This document shows, in pieces, positions 53,991 through 62,219 of a stretch of 64,000 nucleotides of DNA. Each line of letters starts with the position of its first letter. The stretch's first letter is position 1. The position numbers and the translations under genes were made by a program. The notes beneath the pieces were generated by a model. It saw only the letters and a program-made list of their open reading frames with translations. It was not told the DNA's origin and ran no database searches. Source of the stretch: Paenibacillus solani (lineage in GTDB: Bacteria > Bacillota > Bacilli > Paenibacillales > Paenibacillaceae); the NCBI RefSeq assembly GCF_001277345.1, contig NZ_LIUT01000008.1, positions 242,874 to 306,873 on the forward strand, written 5' to 3'.

Positions 53991-55146
53991 CGTAAGGCAG
54001 ATTGAGCAAAGGCACATCCAGAAAGTGAGTGATGGCTAGAGCACAGGCTCCGAGCACGCATGACTTTTTCCCAATCGTTGATAAGGTTAGCTGGCGATAA
54101 TGGCTGATCTGGGAATGAAGGTTCTGATGAATCTTCTGTAAGGCATCCGGGTACATACGCAGCAGTTCACTGTCGACGACCACAACGTCAGGGTTATTGA
54201 TATTGATCAAGTTATTCAACCCGATCGACAGATAGTAGATGAACTGTTCCATCACTTCATGCACATCGGCATCATTCTCGCTTAGCCATTGGCGGACCTG
54301 TTCATAGGAAATATTACGGATGTTCTTTCTTTCGGACAAGCTTTCGAACACGCTGGTTTCAGAAGCGTATCTCTCCCAGCAGCCCTTATTGCCACAGTTG
54401 CAGGGCTTGCCGCCGGGGACTATGATCATATGACCAATTTCTCCTGCGAACCCATCATGACCGCGGAAAAACTTGTTGTTCATGATCATCCCGAGGCCAA
54501 TACCGGAGTAGAGGGTAGCGCAGAGCAGATTATCCGTCTCGTGGTGAATAAATACCCTTTCTGCGAAGGCGCTGAGATTGGCATTATTCTCAAGTTGAAC
54601 TTCGGTTCCAAGAGCCTCTTCCAGATCGGATTTCAAATTCGTGTTTACCCACTGAAAGCGGGGGACGAATTGAATGGTTTGCTCATTGGACACCAGACCG
54701 TGGATGGCGATTACAATGCCAACAATGCCATATCGACTGTTCGAGAATTCCTCTTGGTATCTCGTAATATATTGAATGAGTTGCTTCAAAATGTCTGCAT
54801 AGTCATGGGTATGTAACTCGATCGTTTCCGAGGATATCGGCTGGCCTAGCAAATTGGAGAGCGTGAAAGTAATTTGTGAGAAATCAAGATCTATACCAAG
54901 AGCGTATCCGGCCTGACCGTTCAGGGAGAGCATGATCGGCTTTCGGCCGACGGAATTATGCTCGAGCTGGGTTTCGATGACGAGCTCTTCTTCCAGCAGA
55001 TCAGCGACCTGAGAGGAAATCGTCGCTCTGGTTAAGGCCGTAATTTTTGATAGATCGGCTCTGGATATCAATCCCTCTTTGAGAATCTCTCTAATGATTA
55101 AAGAGCGATTGATTTTTTTGATATATGAGGCGTCACCGGTTATCAT
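53971..55146 (-). CDS. ROK-family repressor (XylR/NagC type), copy 1
   Basis: A 391-residue ROK regulator. An N-terminal winged helix (LISRADLSKITALTRATISSQV) precedes an ASKHA-fold sugar-binding domain, with GIVIAIHGLV and the zinc motif CNCGNKGCWERYAS. The frame runs to 55179, but GGAGGG 5 nt before the ATG at 55146 sets the start. It diverges from uxaC, and a TTAATTTGTT-N5-AACAAATTAA palindrome in the gap is its likely operator. It shares architecture and many residues with the second ROK gene at 56983-58146. Expected role: repression of hexuronate genes until a sugar acid binds. Confidence 0.9.
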   Translation of the reverse strand: MITGDASYIKKINRSLIIREILKEGLISRADLSKITALTRATISSQVADLLEEELVIETQLEHNSVGRKPIMLSLNGQAGYALGIDLDFSQITFTLSNLLGQPISSETIELHTHDYADILKQLIQYITRYQEEFSNSRYGIVGIVIAIHGLVSNEQTIQFVPRFQWVNTNLKSDLEEALGTEVQLENNANLSAFAERVFIHHETDNLLCATLYSGIGLGMIMNNKFFRGHDGFAGEIGHMIIVPGGKPCNCGNKGCWERYASETSVFESLSERKNIRNISYEQVRQWLSENDADVHEVMEQFIYYLSIGLNNLININNPDVVVVDSELLRMYPDALQKIHQNLHSQISHYRQLTLSTIGKKSCVLGACALAITHFLDVPLLNLPYEKKDDL

Positions 55147-55276
55147 CAATACCCTCCAAAGTAGCAAATATAGTAACATGTTTCATTATATCATTATCTC
55201 TTCATAAAGACGTGTTATACGGGTAGAAACTCGTGAATTGACAAAACGAAATGAAATTGATAAGTTACATATATAA

Positions 55277-55301
55277 TTAATTTGTTCAATAAACAAATTA
55301 A
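55277..55301. promoter_or_regulatory. ROK operator upstream of uxaC
   Basis: TTAATTTGTT (55277-55286) and AACAAATTAA (55292-55301) form a perfect palindrome with a 5-bp centre, close to the Bacillus XylR operator pattern. A perfect TATAAT (55272-55277) touches its left end. A TTGACA at 55238-55243 is too far (28 bp) to be its -35 box. Confidence 0.75.
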
Positions 55302-55304
55302 AAG

Positions 55305-55318
55305 TGTAAAGGCTTACA
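55305..55318. promoter_or_regulatory. cre-like site upstream of uxaC
   Basis: TGTAAAGGCTTACA matches 13 of 14 cre positions and is itself palindromic. It lies just after the ROK operator, so sugar induction and CcpA repression would meet here. Confidence 0.6.
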
Positions 55319-55355
55319 TTTGAAGTAAACTTATTATGCGAAAGGAGCGTGTGGA

Positions 55356-56762
55356 ATGAAAAAATTTATGGATCACGACTTCCTGTTGAGTACCGATACG
55401 GCCGTCCGTTTGTATGAGAATGCGGCGGAGAAGCTGCCGATCTTTGATTTTCATTGTCATCTCGATCCAAAGGAAGTATGGGAAAACAAGCCGTACCGGA
55501 ATATTACGGAGCTATGGCTAGGCGGCGATCATTATAAATGGCGCGCCATGCGGATGCACGGTATAGGCGAGGAATATATTACGGGCGATTCGGATGATTG
55601 GGATAAATTCAGAGCCTGGGCTGACACGGTGCAGCATCTGATCGGCAATCCTTTATATCACTGGACGCATCTGGAATTAAAGAATGTATTCGGTATCGAA
55701 AAAATACTCGGTCCGGATACCGCGCGTGAAATATGGGACGAATGCAATGAGAAGCTTAAGGACCCTGACTGCCTGCCCCGGTCGTTGATTGAAAGAGCAC
55801 GTGTCCAATTCATCGGCACGACTGATGATCCCTTGTCTTCGCTGGAATATCATAAACTTTTGAGCAGCGACGATTCCTTCTCTACGATCATAGCACCGAC
55901 ATTCCGGCCCGATGGAGCTCTTTTCATTGAACGGCCTGCGTATGTAAGCTGGATCGAAAAGCTCGGTGACGTATCCGGACAGCCGGTGGATTCGCTTGAT
56001 ACTTTTCTGCTGGCTTTGAGAAGCAGAGTGGATTATTTCCATGAGAACGGCGGCCGTGCTTCCGACCATGACATCCAAAGCATGGAGTATATCCAATCGT
56101 CCCGGTCCGAGATCATGGCTATTTTCAATAAGAGGATACAGGGTGAGGAATTAAGCCATAGAGAAATCGCGGCGTACCGCTCGTTCATGCTCAAGGAGCT
56201 AGGCAAAATGTATGCCGACAAGCAGTGGGTCATGCAGCTGCATATGGGTGCACTCCGCAACAATAACACGAACATGAAGAATCGGATCGGTACGGATACC
56301 GGATTTGATTCCGTTGGCGAGACGAATCTGGCCGAAGGCTTGTCCCGTTTTCTTGATGATCTGGATCAGGAGAATGCGCTGCCGAGAACCGTTTTGTTTA
56401 ACCTAAATCCGAAAGATAATGCAGTTCTCGCGGGCATGATGGGGAATTTCTACGAGGAAGGCATCCCGGGTAAGATTCAGTTTGGCTCAGGCTGGTGGTT
56501 TAATGACCATATCGATGGTATGGAGAAGCAGATGCGGGATTTGGCGAACGTAGGTTTACTCAGCCACTTCATCGGTATGCTCACCGATTCGCGGAGCTTC
56601 CTGTCTTATGCACGCCATGAATATTTCCGGCGGATTCTATGCAATATACTGGGCGATTGGGCAGAGAATGGCCTTGTTCCTCGCGATATGAAGCTTCTGG
56701 AGCAGATGGTCCGGAATATCGGATACGACAATGCCCGGGAATATTTTTTAAGCCGGCCTTGA
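55356..56762 (+). CDS. uxaC: Glucuronate isomerase
   Basis: A 468-residue uronate isomerase, converting D-glucuronate to D-fructuronate (and galacturonate to tagaturonate) in the cytoplasm. The N-terminal metal motif FDFHCHLDPKEV (about 28-39), ITELWLGGDHYKWRAMR, WVMQLHMGALRNNN (about 289-302) and the C-terminal ACMSD-like MLTDSRSFLSYARHEYFRR are as expected, and length is normal. AAAGGAG precedes the ATG. It is divergent from ROK copy 1 and has an operator and a cre-like site upstream. Directly after its stop lies a 31-codon remnant of 6-phosphogluconate dehydrogenase. Confidence 0.97.
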   Translation: MKKFMDHDFLLSTDTAVRLYENAAEKLPIFDFHCHLDPKEVWENKPYRNITELWLGGDHYKWRAMRMHGIGEEYITGDSDDWDKFRAWADTVQHLIGNPLYHWTHLELKNVFGIEKILGPDTAREIWDECNEKLKDPDCLPRSLIERARVQFIGTTDDPLSSLEYHKLLSSDDSFSTIIAPTFRPDGALFIERPAYVSWIEKLGDVSGQPVDSLDTFLLALRSRVDYFHENGGRASDHDIQSMEYIQSSRSEIMAIFNKRIQGEELSHREIAAYRSFMLKELGKMYADKQWVMQLHMGALRNNNTNMKNRIGTDTGFDSVGETNLAEGLSRFLDDLDQENALPRTVLFNLNPKDNAVLAGMMGNFYEEGIPGKIQFGSGWWFNDHIDGMEKQMRDLANVGLLSHFIGMLTDSRSFLSYARHEYFRRILCNILGDWAENGLVPRDMKLLEQMVRNIGYDNAREYFLSRP

Positions 56763-56786
56763 GTAAAAAGGTTGATTTCAAATCAC

Positions 56787-56879
56787 ATCCTGCTGCAAGC
56801 ACAGCGTGATTACTTTGGTGCGCATACGTACGAGCGCGTGGACAAAGAGGGCATCTTCCACACGCAATGGATGAAGTAA
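56787..56879 (+). pseudogene. C-terminal remnant of 6-phosphogluconate dehydrogenase (gnd)
   Basis: The frame reads ILLQAQRDYFGAHTYERVDK, then EGIFHTQWMK and a stop. This is the characteristic C-terminal tail of decarboxylating 6-phosphogluconate dehydrogenase. Only about 31 codons remain, 25 bp after the uxaC stop, without a start. The remaining 430 or so codons are missing, so the gene was deleted when the regions either side were joined. It is followed by an intact terminator that may have been the gene's own. Confidence 0.85.
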
Positions 56880-56898
56880 TATTGTCATTCCTAATGTA

Positions 56899-56946
56899 AA
56901 AAAGGGCCGGACATCATCGTAATTAATCATGATGCTCGGCCTTTGG
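56899..56946 (-). terminator. Terminator of ROK copy 2 (probably bidirectional)
   Basis: GGGCCGGACATCAT and ATGATGCTCGGCC form a long stem (one mismatch). On the minus strand six T follow, fitting the end of the ROK gene; the plus-strand T-run is weak. Confidence 0.8.
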
Positions 56947-56982
56947 CTGTTGATGATGGCAATATGCTGCGTTTTATGATGC

Positions 56983-58146
56983 TTATGCCCTAACAGCCGT
57001 GAAATCGAGACGGGGAGTGCCCCAAAATTGCTGAATAACGTAAGCGCAAGCGCCCATGACGCATGCCTGGTTCCCAAGCTCTGATATCAGCAGCACATGC
57101 GGATTACTTATAGTAGAGCGAAGTCGGGTTCTTAAATCCTGGGCTGCATTGGAATGCAGCTGCAGCAGCTCGCTGTTGAGGATCGTGATCTCAGGGTTGC
57201 ACAGATTAATGACGTTGTTGAGGCCGATTGCAATATCATCGTAATAATGGTCCATCAGGCGGCAAGTAACGGGATCTGATTCCTGTTTCCATCGTTTGAT
57301 GTCTTCATAGCTGATATCGGATTTATGCTTGGCAGTGGATAACTGCTCTATGAAGCTGCGCTCGGAGGCATACTGCTCCCAGCAGCCCATATTGCCGCAG
57401 CTGCACGGTCTTCCTTCAGGTTGTATAATCATATGCCCGATTTCCCCGGCGAAACCATGATATCCGGTGAGGGTTTCGGTATTTACACGAAGGCCAAGGC
57501 CGATGCCCGAGCCTAAATGGATCGATAGCAAATGGTTGCTGCGGGGATGGCCGTAGACCGATTCGGCAAATGCGCACAAATTGGCGTTATTCTTGAGATG
57601 AATACGAAGGCTGGTCTGACTCTGCAAATCTTGCTGCAGATGACGGCCCTGATCGATCGGAGGCTGTGCGAACGTGACTTGATCCTGATGATCGACCAAA
57701 CCATGGATGCCTATGGTGACACCGATTAATCCATGCGAAGCTTGATCATATTCCCCTTGATAATGGCGTATATATTGAGTCAGCAGCCGCACAATGTCGT
57801 GATAGTCCATTGCCGCAAGAGCCACCTTCTCTGTTTGGAGTGGTTTTCCCAATAAATCCGTAATCATGAACACAGCGTAATTCCGATCCAAATCAATGCC
57901 TAAAGCATAACCCGCTTCGGGATTGATCGATAGGGATATAGGTCTTCTGCCCAGCAGATAATGCTCCTGGGTTTCCTCAAGGAGGAGCGTTTGCTCCAGC
58001 AGCTGTCCTGTTTGAACGGTTATGGTCGATTTGTTGAGACCCGTCACTTTTGCCAAGTCGGCTCTGGATATTTCACCATGCTTCATGATGCTGCTGATAA
58101 TGAGCGCCTGGTTCATTTTTTTGATATGAGCATTGTCTTTGGCCAT
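56983..58146 (-). CDS. ROK-family repressor (XylR/NagC type), copy 2
   Basis: A 387-residue ROK regulator with the same plan as copy 1: winged helix (EISRADLAKVTGLNKSTITVQ), GVTIGIHGLV and the zinc motif CSCGNMGCWEQYAS. AAGGAG stands 8 nt before the ATG at 58146. It diverges from the LarA-homologue operon. A TTAGTTTGTTT...AAACAAATTAA operator sits just past a good promoter in the gap. It probably represses the lar/SDR operon and responds to a sugar acid. The similarity of both proteins and of both operators suggests duplication, with possible cross-control. Confidence 0.9.
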   Translation of the reverse strand: MAKDNAHIKKMNQALIISSIMKHGEISRADLAKVTGLNKSTITVQTGQLLEQTLLLEETQEHYLLGRRPISLSINPEAGYALGIDLDRNYAVFMITDLLGKPLQTEKVALAAMDYHDIVRLLTQYIRHYQGEYDQASHGLIGVTIGIHGLVDHQDQVTFAQPPIDQGRHLQQDLQSQTSLRIHLKNNANLCAFAESVYGHPRSNHLLSIHLGSGIGLGLRVNTETLTGYHGFAGEIGHMIIQPEGRPCSCGNMGCWEQYASERSFIEQLSTAKHKSDISYEDIKRWKQESDPVTCRLMDHYYDDIAIGLNNVINLCNPEITILNSELLQLHSNAAQDLRTRLRSTISNPHVLLISELGNQACVMGACAYVIQQFWGTPRLDFTAVRA

Positions 58147-58213
58147 GCCTATTCTCCTTCTTCTACATGTCGTCCATTTCCATTAATGAGGCAGGATTGC
58201 GTGCCTGGAAATC

Positions 58214-58242
58214 TTGACGAGTGCCTTATGGAATGATATTAT
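58214..58242 (+). promoter_or_regulatory. Sigma-A promoter of the LarA-homologue operon
   Basis: TTGACG (58214-58219) and TATTAT (58237-58242) are 17 bp apart, each matching five of six consensus bases. Transcription would start just before the ROK operator. Confidence 0.75.
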
Positions 58243-58250
58243 ACACATAA

Positions 58251-58275
58251 TTAGTTTGTTTGGTAAACAAATTAA
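58251..58275. promoter_or_regulatory. ROK operator of the LarA-homologue operon
   Basis: TTAGTTTGTTT (58251-58261) and AAACAAATTAA (58265-58275) form a near-perfect palindrome (one G-T type mismatch), almost the Bacillus XylR operator. It lies at the expected transcription start and resembles the site before uxaC. Confidence 0.8.
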
Positions 58276-58382
58276 AGCAAGTGAAGGAAACAAACTCATG
58301 TATTCAATAGACCATAAACCTATAAACATAACTTGAGAGTATTGAGAAACCCGTAATCTAACCTATAAGGAGCGAATCAAGT

Positions 58383-59651
58383 ATGGGAATTTTGCAGGAG
58401 CTGCTAAAGGATATTCCAATTCCGAAGATGGCCAAGGTGAAAGTGCATTTTGACAATCATCACATCGAAGACCTTGGAAGCGAGCTGTGGGTCAAGCTGC
58501 AGCAGGAGCATATCCGGCAAAAGGTGAAGCCTGGCATGCAGATCGCGGTTGCGGTTGGCAGCAGAGGGCTTGATCGTATCGTCGAATTGACAGCTGTCAC
58601 GGTCAAAGCCTTGAAGGAAGCCGGAGCAGAGCCGTTCATTGTCCCGAGCATGGGAAGCCATGGGGGTGCTACTGCGGAAGGGCAGCGTGAGGTGCTGGCG
58701 CATCTTGGCGTGACGGAAGAGAGCGTCGGCTGTGAAATCCGATCCTCGATGGAAGTGGTTCAACTTGGCGAATTACCTAATGGTCTCCCCGTTTACCTGG
58801 ACCGGTACGCGGCAGCGGCTGACGGCATTGTCGTTATCAATCGGGTGAAACCGCATACGGCTTTTAGAGGGCCGGTTGAAAGCGGCATCATGAAGATGAT
58901 CAGCATCGGGCTTGGCAAGCAAAAAGGGGCGGAAGCCTGCCACCAGCTCGGTTTTAAATATATGGCGGAGAATGTTCCGGCTATGGCCAAATTGATCATG
59001 CAGCAGAAGCCTGTGCTCTTCGGTGTCGCCACCGTCGAGAATGCGTTTGACAAAGTCGCTGTTGTTGAGGTGCTCACGCCTGAGGAGATTATCGCTAAAG
59101 AGGAGAATCTGCAGAAGAAAGCCAAAGAGCTGCTGCCCAAGCTGTTTTTTGACCAGTTAGAGGTTCTCGTTATTGATCAGATCGGCAAAAATATAAGCGG
59201 CGACGGCATGGACCCGAATATAACGGGCCGCTACCCAACGCCTTACGCCCACGGCGGACCGGACGTAAACAAAATCGTCGTTCTGGATTTGACGCCTCAA
59301 ACCGAGGGCAATGCCAACGGCGTGGGAACGGCGGACTTTACCACACAGCGTCTGGTGGATAAGACGGATCTGGAAGTCACTTATGCCAACGGGCTGACAT
59401 CGACCGTCGTGGCACCGACCAAAATTGCCACCACGCTGCCAAACGACCGCGAAGCCATTCAAGCGGCGATCAAGACATGCAATGTTTTGGATTTTAACCA
59501 GGCCAAACTGGTCCGGATCAAAAATACACTTGTACTTGGGGAAATTGAAGTTTCAGAGGCATTATTCGACTACGTGAGGGAGCATCCTTCTATGGAATTA
59601 TGTTCGGAGCCTTATGATTTTTCTTTTGACGAGCACGGCAATCTAATCTGA
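58383..59651 (+). CDS. LarA-homologue nickel-pincer racemase/epimerase (DUF2088)
   Basis: A 422-residue LarA-family (DUF2088) protein. LarA racemises lactate by hydride transfer using a covalently bound nickel-pincer nucleotide. Compared with L. plantarum LarA, the catalytic residues appear kept: His93 (SHGG, for His108), His158 (KPHT, for His174), Lys171 (GIMKM, for cofactor lysine 184) and His187 (ACHQLG, for nickel ligand His200). The Lys-His spacing of 16 is the same. Upstream it has a ROK operator and a sigma-A promoter. Downstream come an SDR, larE, a broken gluconokinase, larB and larC. Because of its hexuronate/gluconate neighbours, C2 epimerisation of an aldonate, D-mannonate to D-gluconate, is the best guess. 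Lactate or malate racemisation remains possible. The family call is sure; the substrate is not. Confidence 0.88.
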   Translation: MGILQELLKDIPIPKMAKVKVHFDNHHIEDLGSELWVKLQQEHIRQKVKPGMQIAVAVGSRGLDRIVELTAVTVKALKEAGAEPFIVPSMGSHGGATAEGQREVLAHLGVTEESVGCEIRSSMEVVQLGELPNGLPVYLDRYAAAADGIVVINRVKPHTAFRGPVESGIMKMISIGLGKQKGAEACHQLGFKYMAENVPAMAKLIMQQKPVLFGVATVENAFDKVAVVEVLTPEEIIAKEENLQKKAKELLPKLFFDQLEVLVIDQIGKNISGDGMDPNITGRYPTPYAHGGPDVNKIVVLDLTPQTEGNANGVGTADFTTQRLVDKTDLEVTYANGLTSTVVAPTKIATTLPNDREAIQAAIKTCNVLDFNQAKLVRIKNTLVLGEIEVSEALFDYVREHPSMELCSEPYDFSFDEHGNLI

Positions 59652-59675
59652 TATCTGACAAGGGAGAGTAAAGAG

Positions 59676-60446
59676 ATGACAAACTTATTCGATTTAACAG
59701 GAAAAACAGCGGTTGCTATCGGAGGAAACAGCGTGCTGGGCTCAGCCATCGCTTCAGGATTTGCTGAGCATGGAGCCAAAGTGGCGATTGTGGGGCGTAA
59801 TCTGACCAAGGCGCAGGAGGTTGTTGACAGCATTCAGAGCAGTGGCGGGGAGGCGAAGGCTTTTCAGGCGGACGTAAGCTCCCGGGATTCACTGCTGCAA
59901 GTTGCAGCTGAAATCGAGGCATGGTCTGGCGGCTGGGACATTGTTCTTAACGCGCCTGGCAAGAATAGCTCCACTCCGTTCTTCGAGTTGGGGATGGATG
60001 AGTGGGACGATATTATGGACGTCAATTTAAAGGGTATCGTTGTTACATGTCAAATATTTGCTAAGAGGATGATTGAGCAGAAGCGTAAAGGAAGCATCAT
60101 TAATATATCTTCCGTTTCTTCTACCACGCCATTGTCCCGAGTGTTTACATATTCCGTCTCCAAGGCTGGTCTGAACAGTGTTACTCAGTTCTTGGCCCGC
60201 GAGTTTGCTCCTGAGGGCATTCGGGTTAACGCCATCATACCGGGTTTCTTCCCGGCGGAACAAAACCAGAAGATTCTAAGCCCGGATCGGATCGAGTCCA
60301 TTATGAAGCATACTCCGATGAACCGTTTTGGTACGCCGGAGGAACTCAAAGGTGCGGCTGTATTACTGGCTTCGGACCAAGCCTCCAGCTTTATTACCGG
60401 CTCGCTTTTGCGCGTGGACGGCGGCTTTGGAAGCATGACGATATAA
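59676..60446 (+). CDS. SDR oxidoreductase, candidate fructuronate reductase (UxuB/YjmF-like)
   Basis: A 256-residue short-chain dehydrogenase. It carries the Rossmann motif (AIGGNSVLGSAIASG here, where TGG.S.LG is usual), a catalytic serine in INISSVSS, and YSVSKAGL with Tyr/Lys. The segment IPGFFPAEQNQKIL and the MNRFGTPEEL block resemble B. subtilis YjmF (UxuB), which reduces D-fructuronate to D-mannonate. The usual NNAG motif reads NAPG, a small oddity. It lies 24 bp after the LarA homologue in the same operon and shares a neighbourhood with uxaC. Gluconate 5-dehydrogenase-like activity is an alternative. Confidence 0.75.
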   Translation: MTNLFDLTGKTAVAIGGNSVLGSAIASGFAEHGAKVAIVGRNLTKAQEVVDSIQSSGGEAKAFQADVSSRDSLLQVAAEIEAWSGGWDIVLNAPGKNSSTPFFELGMDEWDDIMDVNLKGIVVTCQIFAKRMIEQKRKGSIINISSVSSTTPLSRVFTYSVSKAGLNSVTQFLAREFAPEGIRVNAIIPGFFPAEQNQKILSPDRIESIMKHTPMNRFGTPEELKGAAVLLASDQASSFITGSLLRVDGGFGSMTI

Positions 60447-60474
60447 GGATCCTAAATTGAAGGGGGAACAGACC

Positions 60475-61278
60475 TTGTTAAGCCAAAAATATGAACAATT
60501 ACAGTCCATCCTTCGAGAAATGAAGTCCGTTGTTGTTGCATTCTCGGGAGGTGTCGATAGCACATTTTTGTTAAAAGTAGCTGTCGATACGCTGGGTCCC
60601 GAGCATGTGCTTGCCGTTACGGCGGATTCCGAAACCTATCCCTCCACGGAGCTGGAAGAGGCCAAAAGTCTGGCTGAGCTGATCGGTGCAAGGCATCAGG
60701 TGATCGAAACGTCCGAGCTGGCCATTCCAGGGTATGCGGAAAATACACAAAACCGCTGTTATTTTTGCAAAAGCAGCTTGTTTGACCATTTAGTGCCCGT
60801 ACTGCAGGAGCGATCCTTCAAAAATATTGTATACGGTGTCATCGCCGATGATATGAATGAGTTCCGTCCTGGCATGCAGGCGGCCAAAGAGCGGGGAATC
60901 CGCGGTCCGCTGTTGGAGGCGGAACTGTATAAAGAGGAAATTCGGGAGCTGTCCAAAGGCTTGGGGCTGCCTACCTGGAATAAGCCGTCCTTTGCCTGCC
61001 TGTCTTCACGAATCGCTTATGGAGAACGGATCACGAAGGAGAAGCTGACCAAGGTTGAACAGGCAGAGGCTTATTTGAAGTCCCTCCACATCCGTCAGGT
61101 ACGCGTGCGCACGCATCAGGAAACGGCAAGAATTGAAGTGGAGCCGGGTGACATGCAGACCGTCCTGACACATCACGATAAGATTGCAAGCAAGCTGCAG
61201 GAATATGGATACAAGTACGTAACGCTGGATCTTACCGGCTATCAGAGCGGCAGCATGAACAAGGTACTCTCGATATAA
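60475..61278 (+). CDS. larE: ATP-dependent sulfur transferase LarE
   Basis: A 267-residue LarE, which adds sulfur to the pyridine dicarboxylate intermediate of the nickel-pincer cofactor. The PP-loop AFSGGVDST (residues about 22-30) adenylates the substrate. Cysteines are Cys95 and Cys98 in NRCYFCK and Cys175 in FACLSSR; the last aligns with the sacrificial Cys176 of L. plantarum LarE. Having all three suggests the iron-sulfur-cluster type rather than the sacrificial single-cysteine type. The frame opens with TTG 60457, but AAGGGGG 6-8 nt before TTG 60475 favours the latter. It lies between the SDR and the broken gluconokinase, in the LarA-homologue operon. Confidence 0.93.
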   Translation: MLSQKYEQLQSILREMKSVVVAFSGGVDSTFLLKVAVDTLGPEHVLAVTADSETYPSTELEEAKSLAELIGARHQVIETSELAIPGYAENTQNRCYFCKSSLFDHLVPVLQERSFKNIVYGVIADDMNEFRPGMQAAKERGIRGPLLEAELYKEEIRELSKGLGLPTWNKPSFACLSSRIAYGERITKEKLTKVEQAEAYLKSLHIRQVRVRTHQETARIEVEPGDMQTVLTHHDKIASKLQEYGYKYVTLDLTGYQSGSMNKVLSI

Positions 61279-61344
61279 ATTTGCGTTAAAGATCTGTTAA
61301 CGAAGCAATGGTAGTTTACATGAAATGCAAAGCAGAAGAGGAAG

Positions 61345-62186
61345 ATGAACATGTTAAGAGAGCTGGTCATTGGACTGGATATCGGAACGCGATGATTGCC
61401 GATGAGACGGGTTTACCTGACAGCATGCCGTTCGTGATTGGTGCGGCAGACGGCCAGCTGTCGAACTTGGGCATTGGTGCGATCTTGCCGGGAGAAGTGG
61501 CCGTATCGGTAGGAACGAGCGGAGCCATCAGACAATTTACGAGACATATCAAGGCGAGCGAGAATGAGGAAACCTTCTGTTATTCCTTTACGGAGGACAC
61601 GGCCATTATCGGCGGACCCACGAATAACGGCGGGATTGTAGATTTGCTCGGCGATGATGGAGACTTTGGCGAATTTTTAAGCGCGGCAGATAGGGTGGAG
61701 CCAGGGGCAGAAGGCCTGCTGTTCCTTCCTTACGTGAACGGTGAACGGGCGCCGCTGTGGAATCCAAGGGCCAGAGGGAACTTTTTTGGCATCAGCATAA
61801 CCCATACCAAGGCGCACTTTATTCGAGCGGTCCTGGAGGGCATTACCTTCAACCTGTATCAAATAGGCAAGGCTCTGGAAGCCATAGCCGGTGAGCCGAA
61901 GAAAATCTATGTCAATGGCGGTCTGTCCCGGTCAACTTGCTGGCTGCAGATGATGGCGGATGTGTTCGGGGCGGAAGTCTGCGTGTCCGAGAATCATCAT
62001 AGCGCTGCCTGGGGAGCGGCATGGACAGCATTGGTGGCTACTGGAAAAGCGGCCTCCTTCGAAGACATTAAACAGAACATCCCTTGGGGAGATACGATCG
62101 TTCCGAATCCGGAGAACAGAAAGCGTTATCAGGAAATCTACAGTAAATATGAAGGCGTCGCCAAAACGATTGCAGGACTATTTTAA
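61345..62186 (+). pseudogene. Gluconokinase (FGGY family) gene with large internal deletion
   Basis: AGAAGAGG precedes ATG 61345, which reads MNMLRELVIGLDIGT, the start of a FGGY-type gluconokinase; the frame then hits a stop at 61393-61395. From about 61391 a different frame reads MIADETGLPDSMPFVIGAAD, then GTSGAIR, GGLSRSTCWLQMMADVFG and HSAAWGAAW, ending at 62186. That is the C-terminal half of such a kinase. About 230 central residues, including much of the sugar and N-terminal nucleotide site, are missing, and the halves are out of frame. A longer frame from 61308 exists but has no matching N-terminus. It is therefore non-functional. Confidence 0.85.
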
Positions 62187-62219
62187 TTTCATTTTCAATA
62201 CCAGACTGATTTTTAGGGG

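Noticed and set aside
61308..62186. A continuous 292-codon frame taken as a complete small kinase
   Set aside because: Its first 28 or so residues are unlike any kinase, while the true kinase N-terminus is visible in another frame just inside it; the gene is a deletion derivative.
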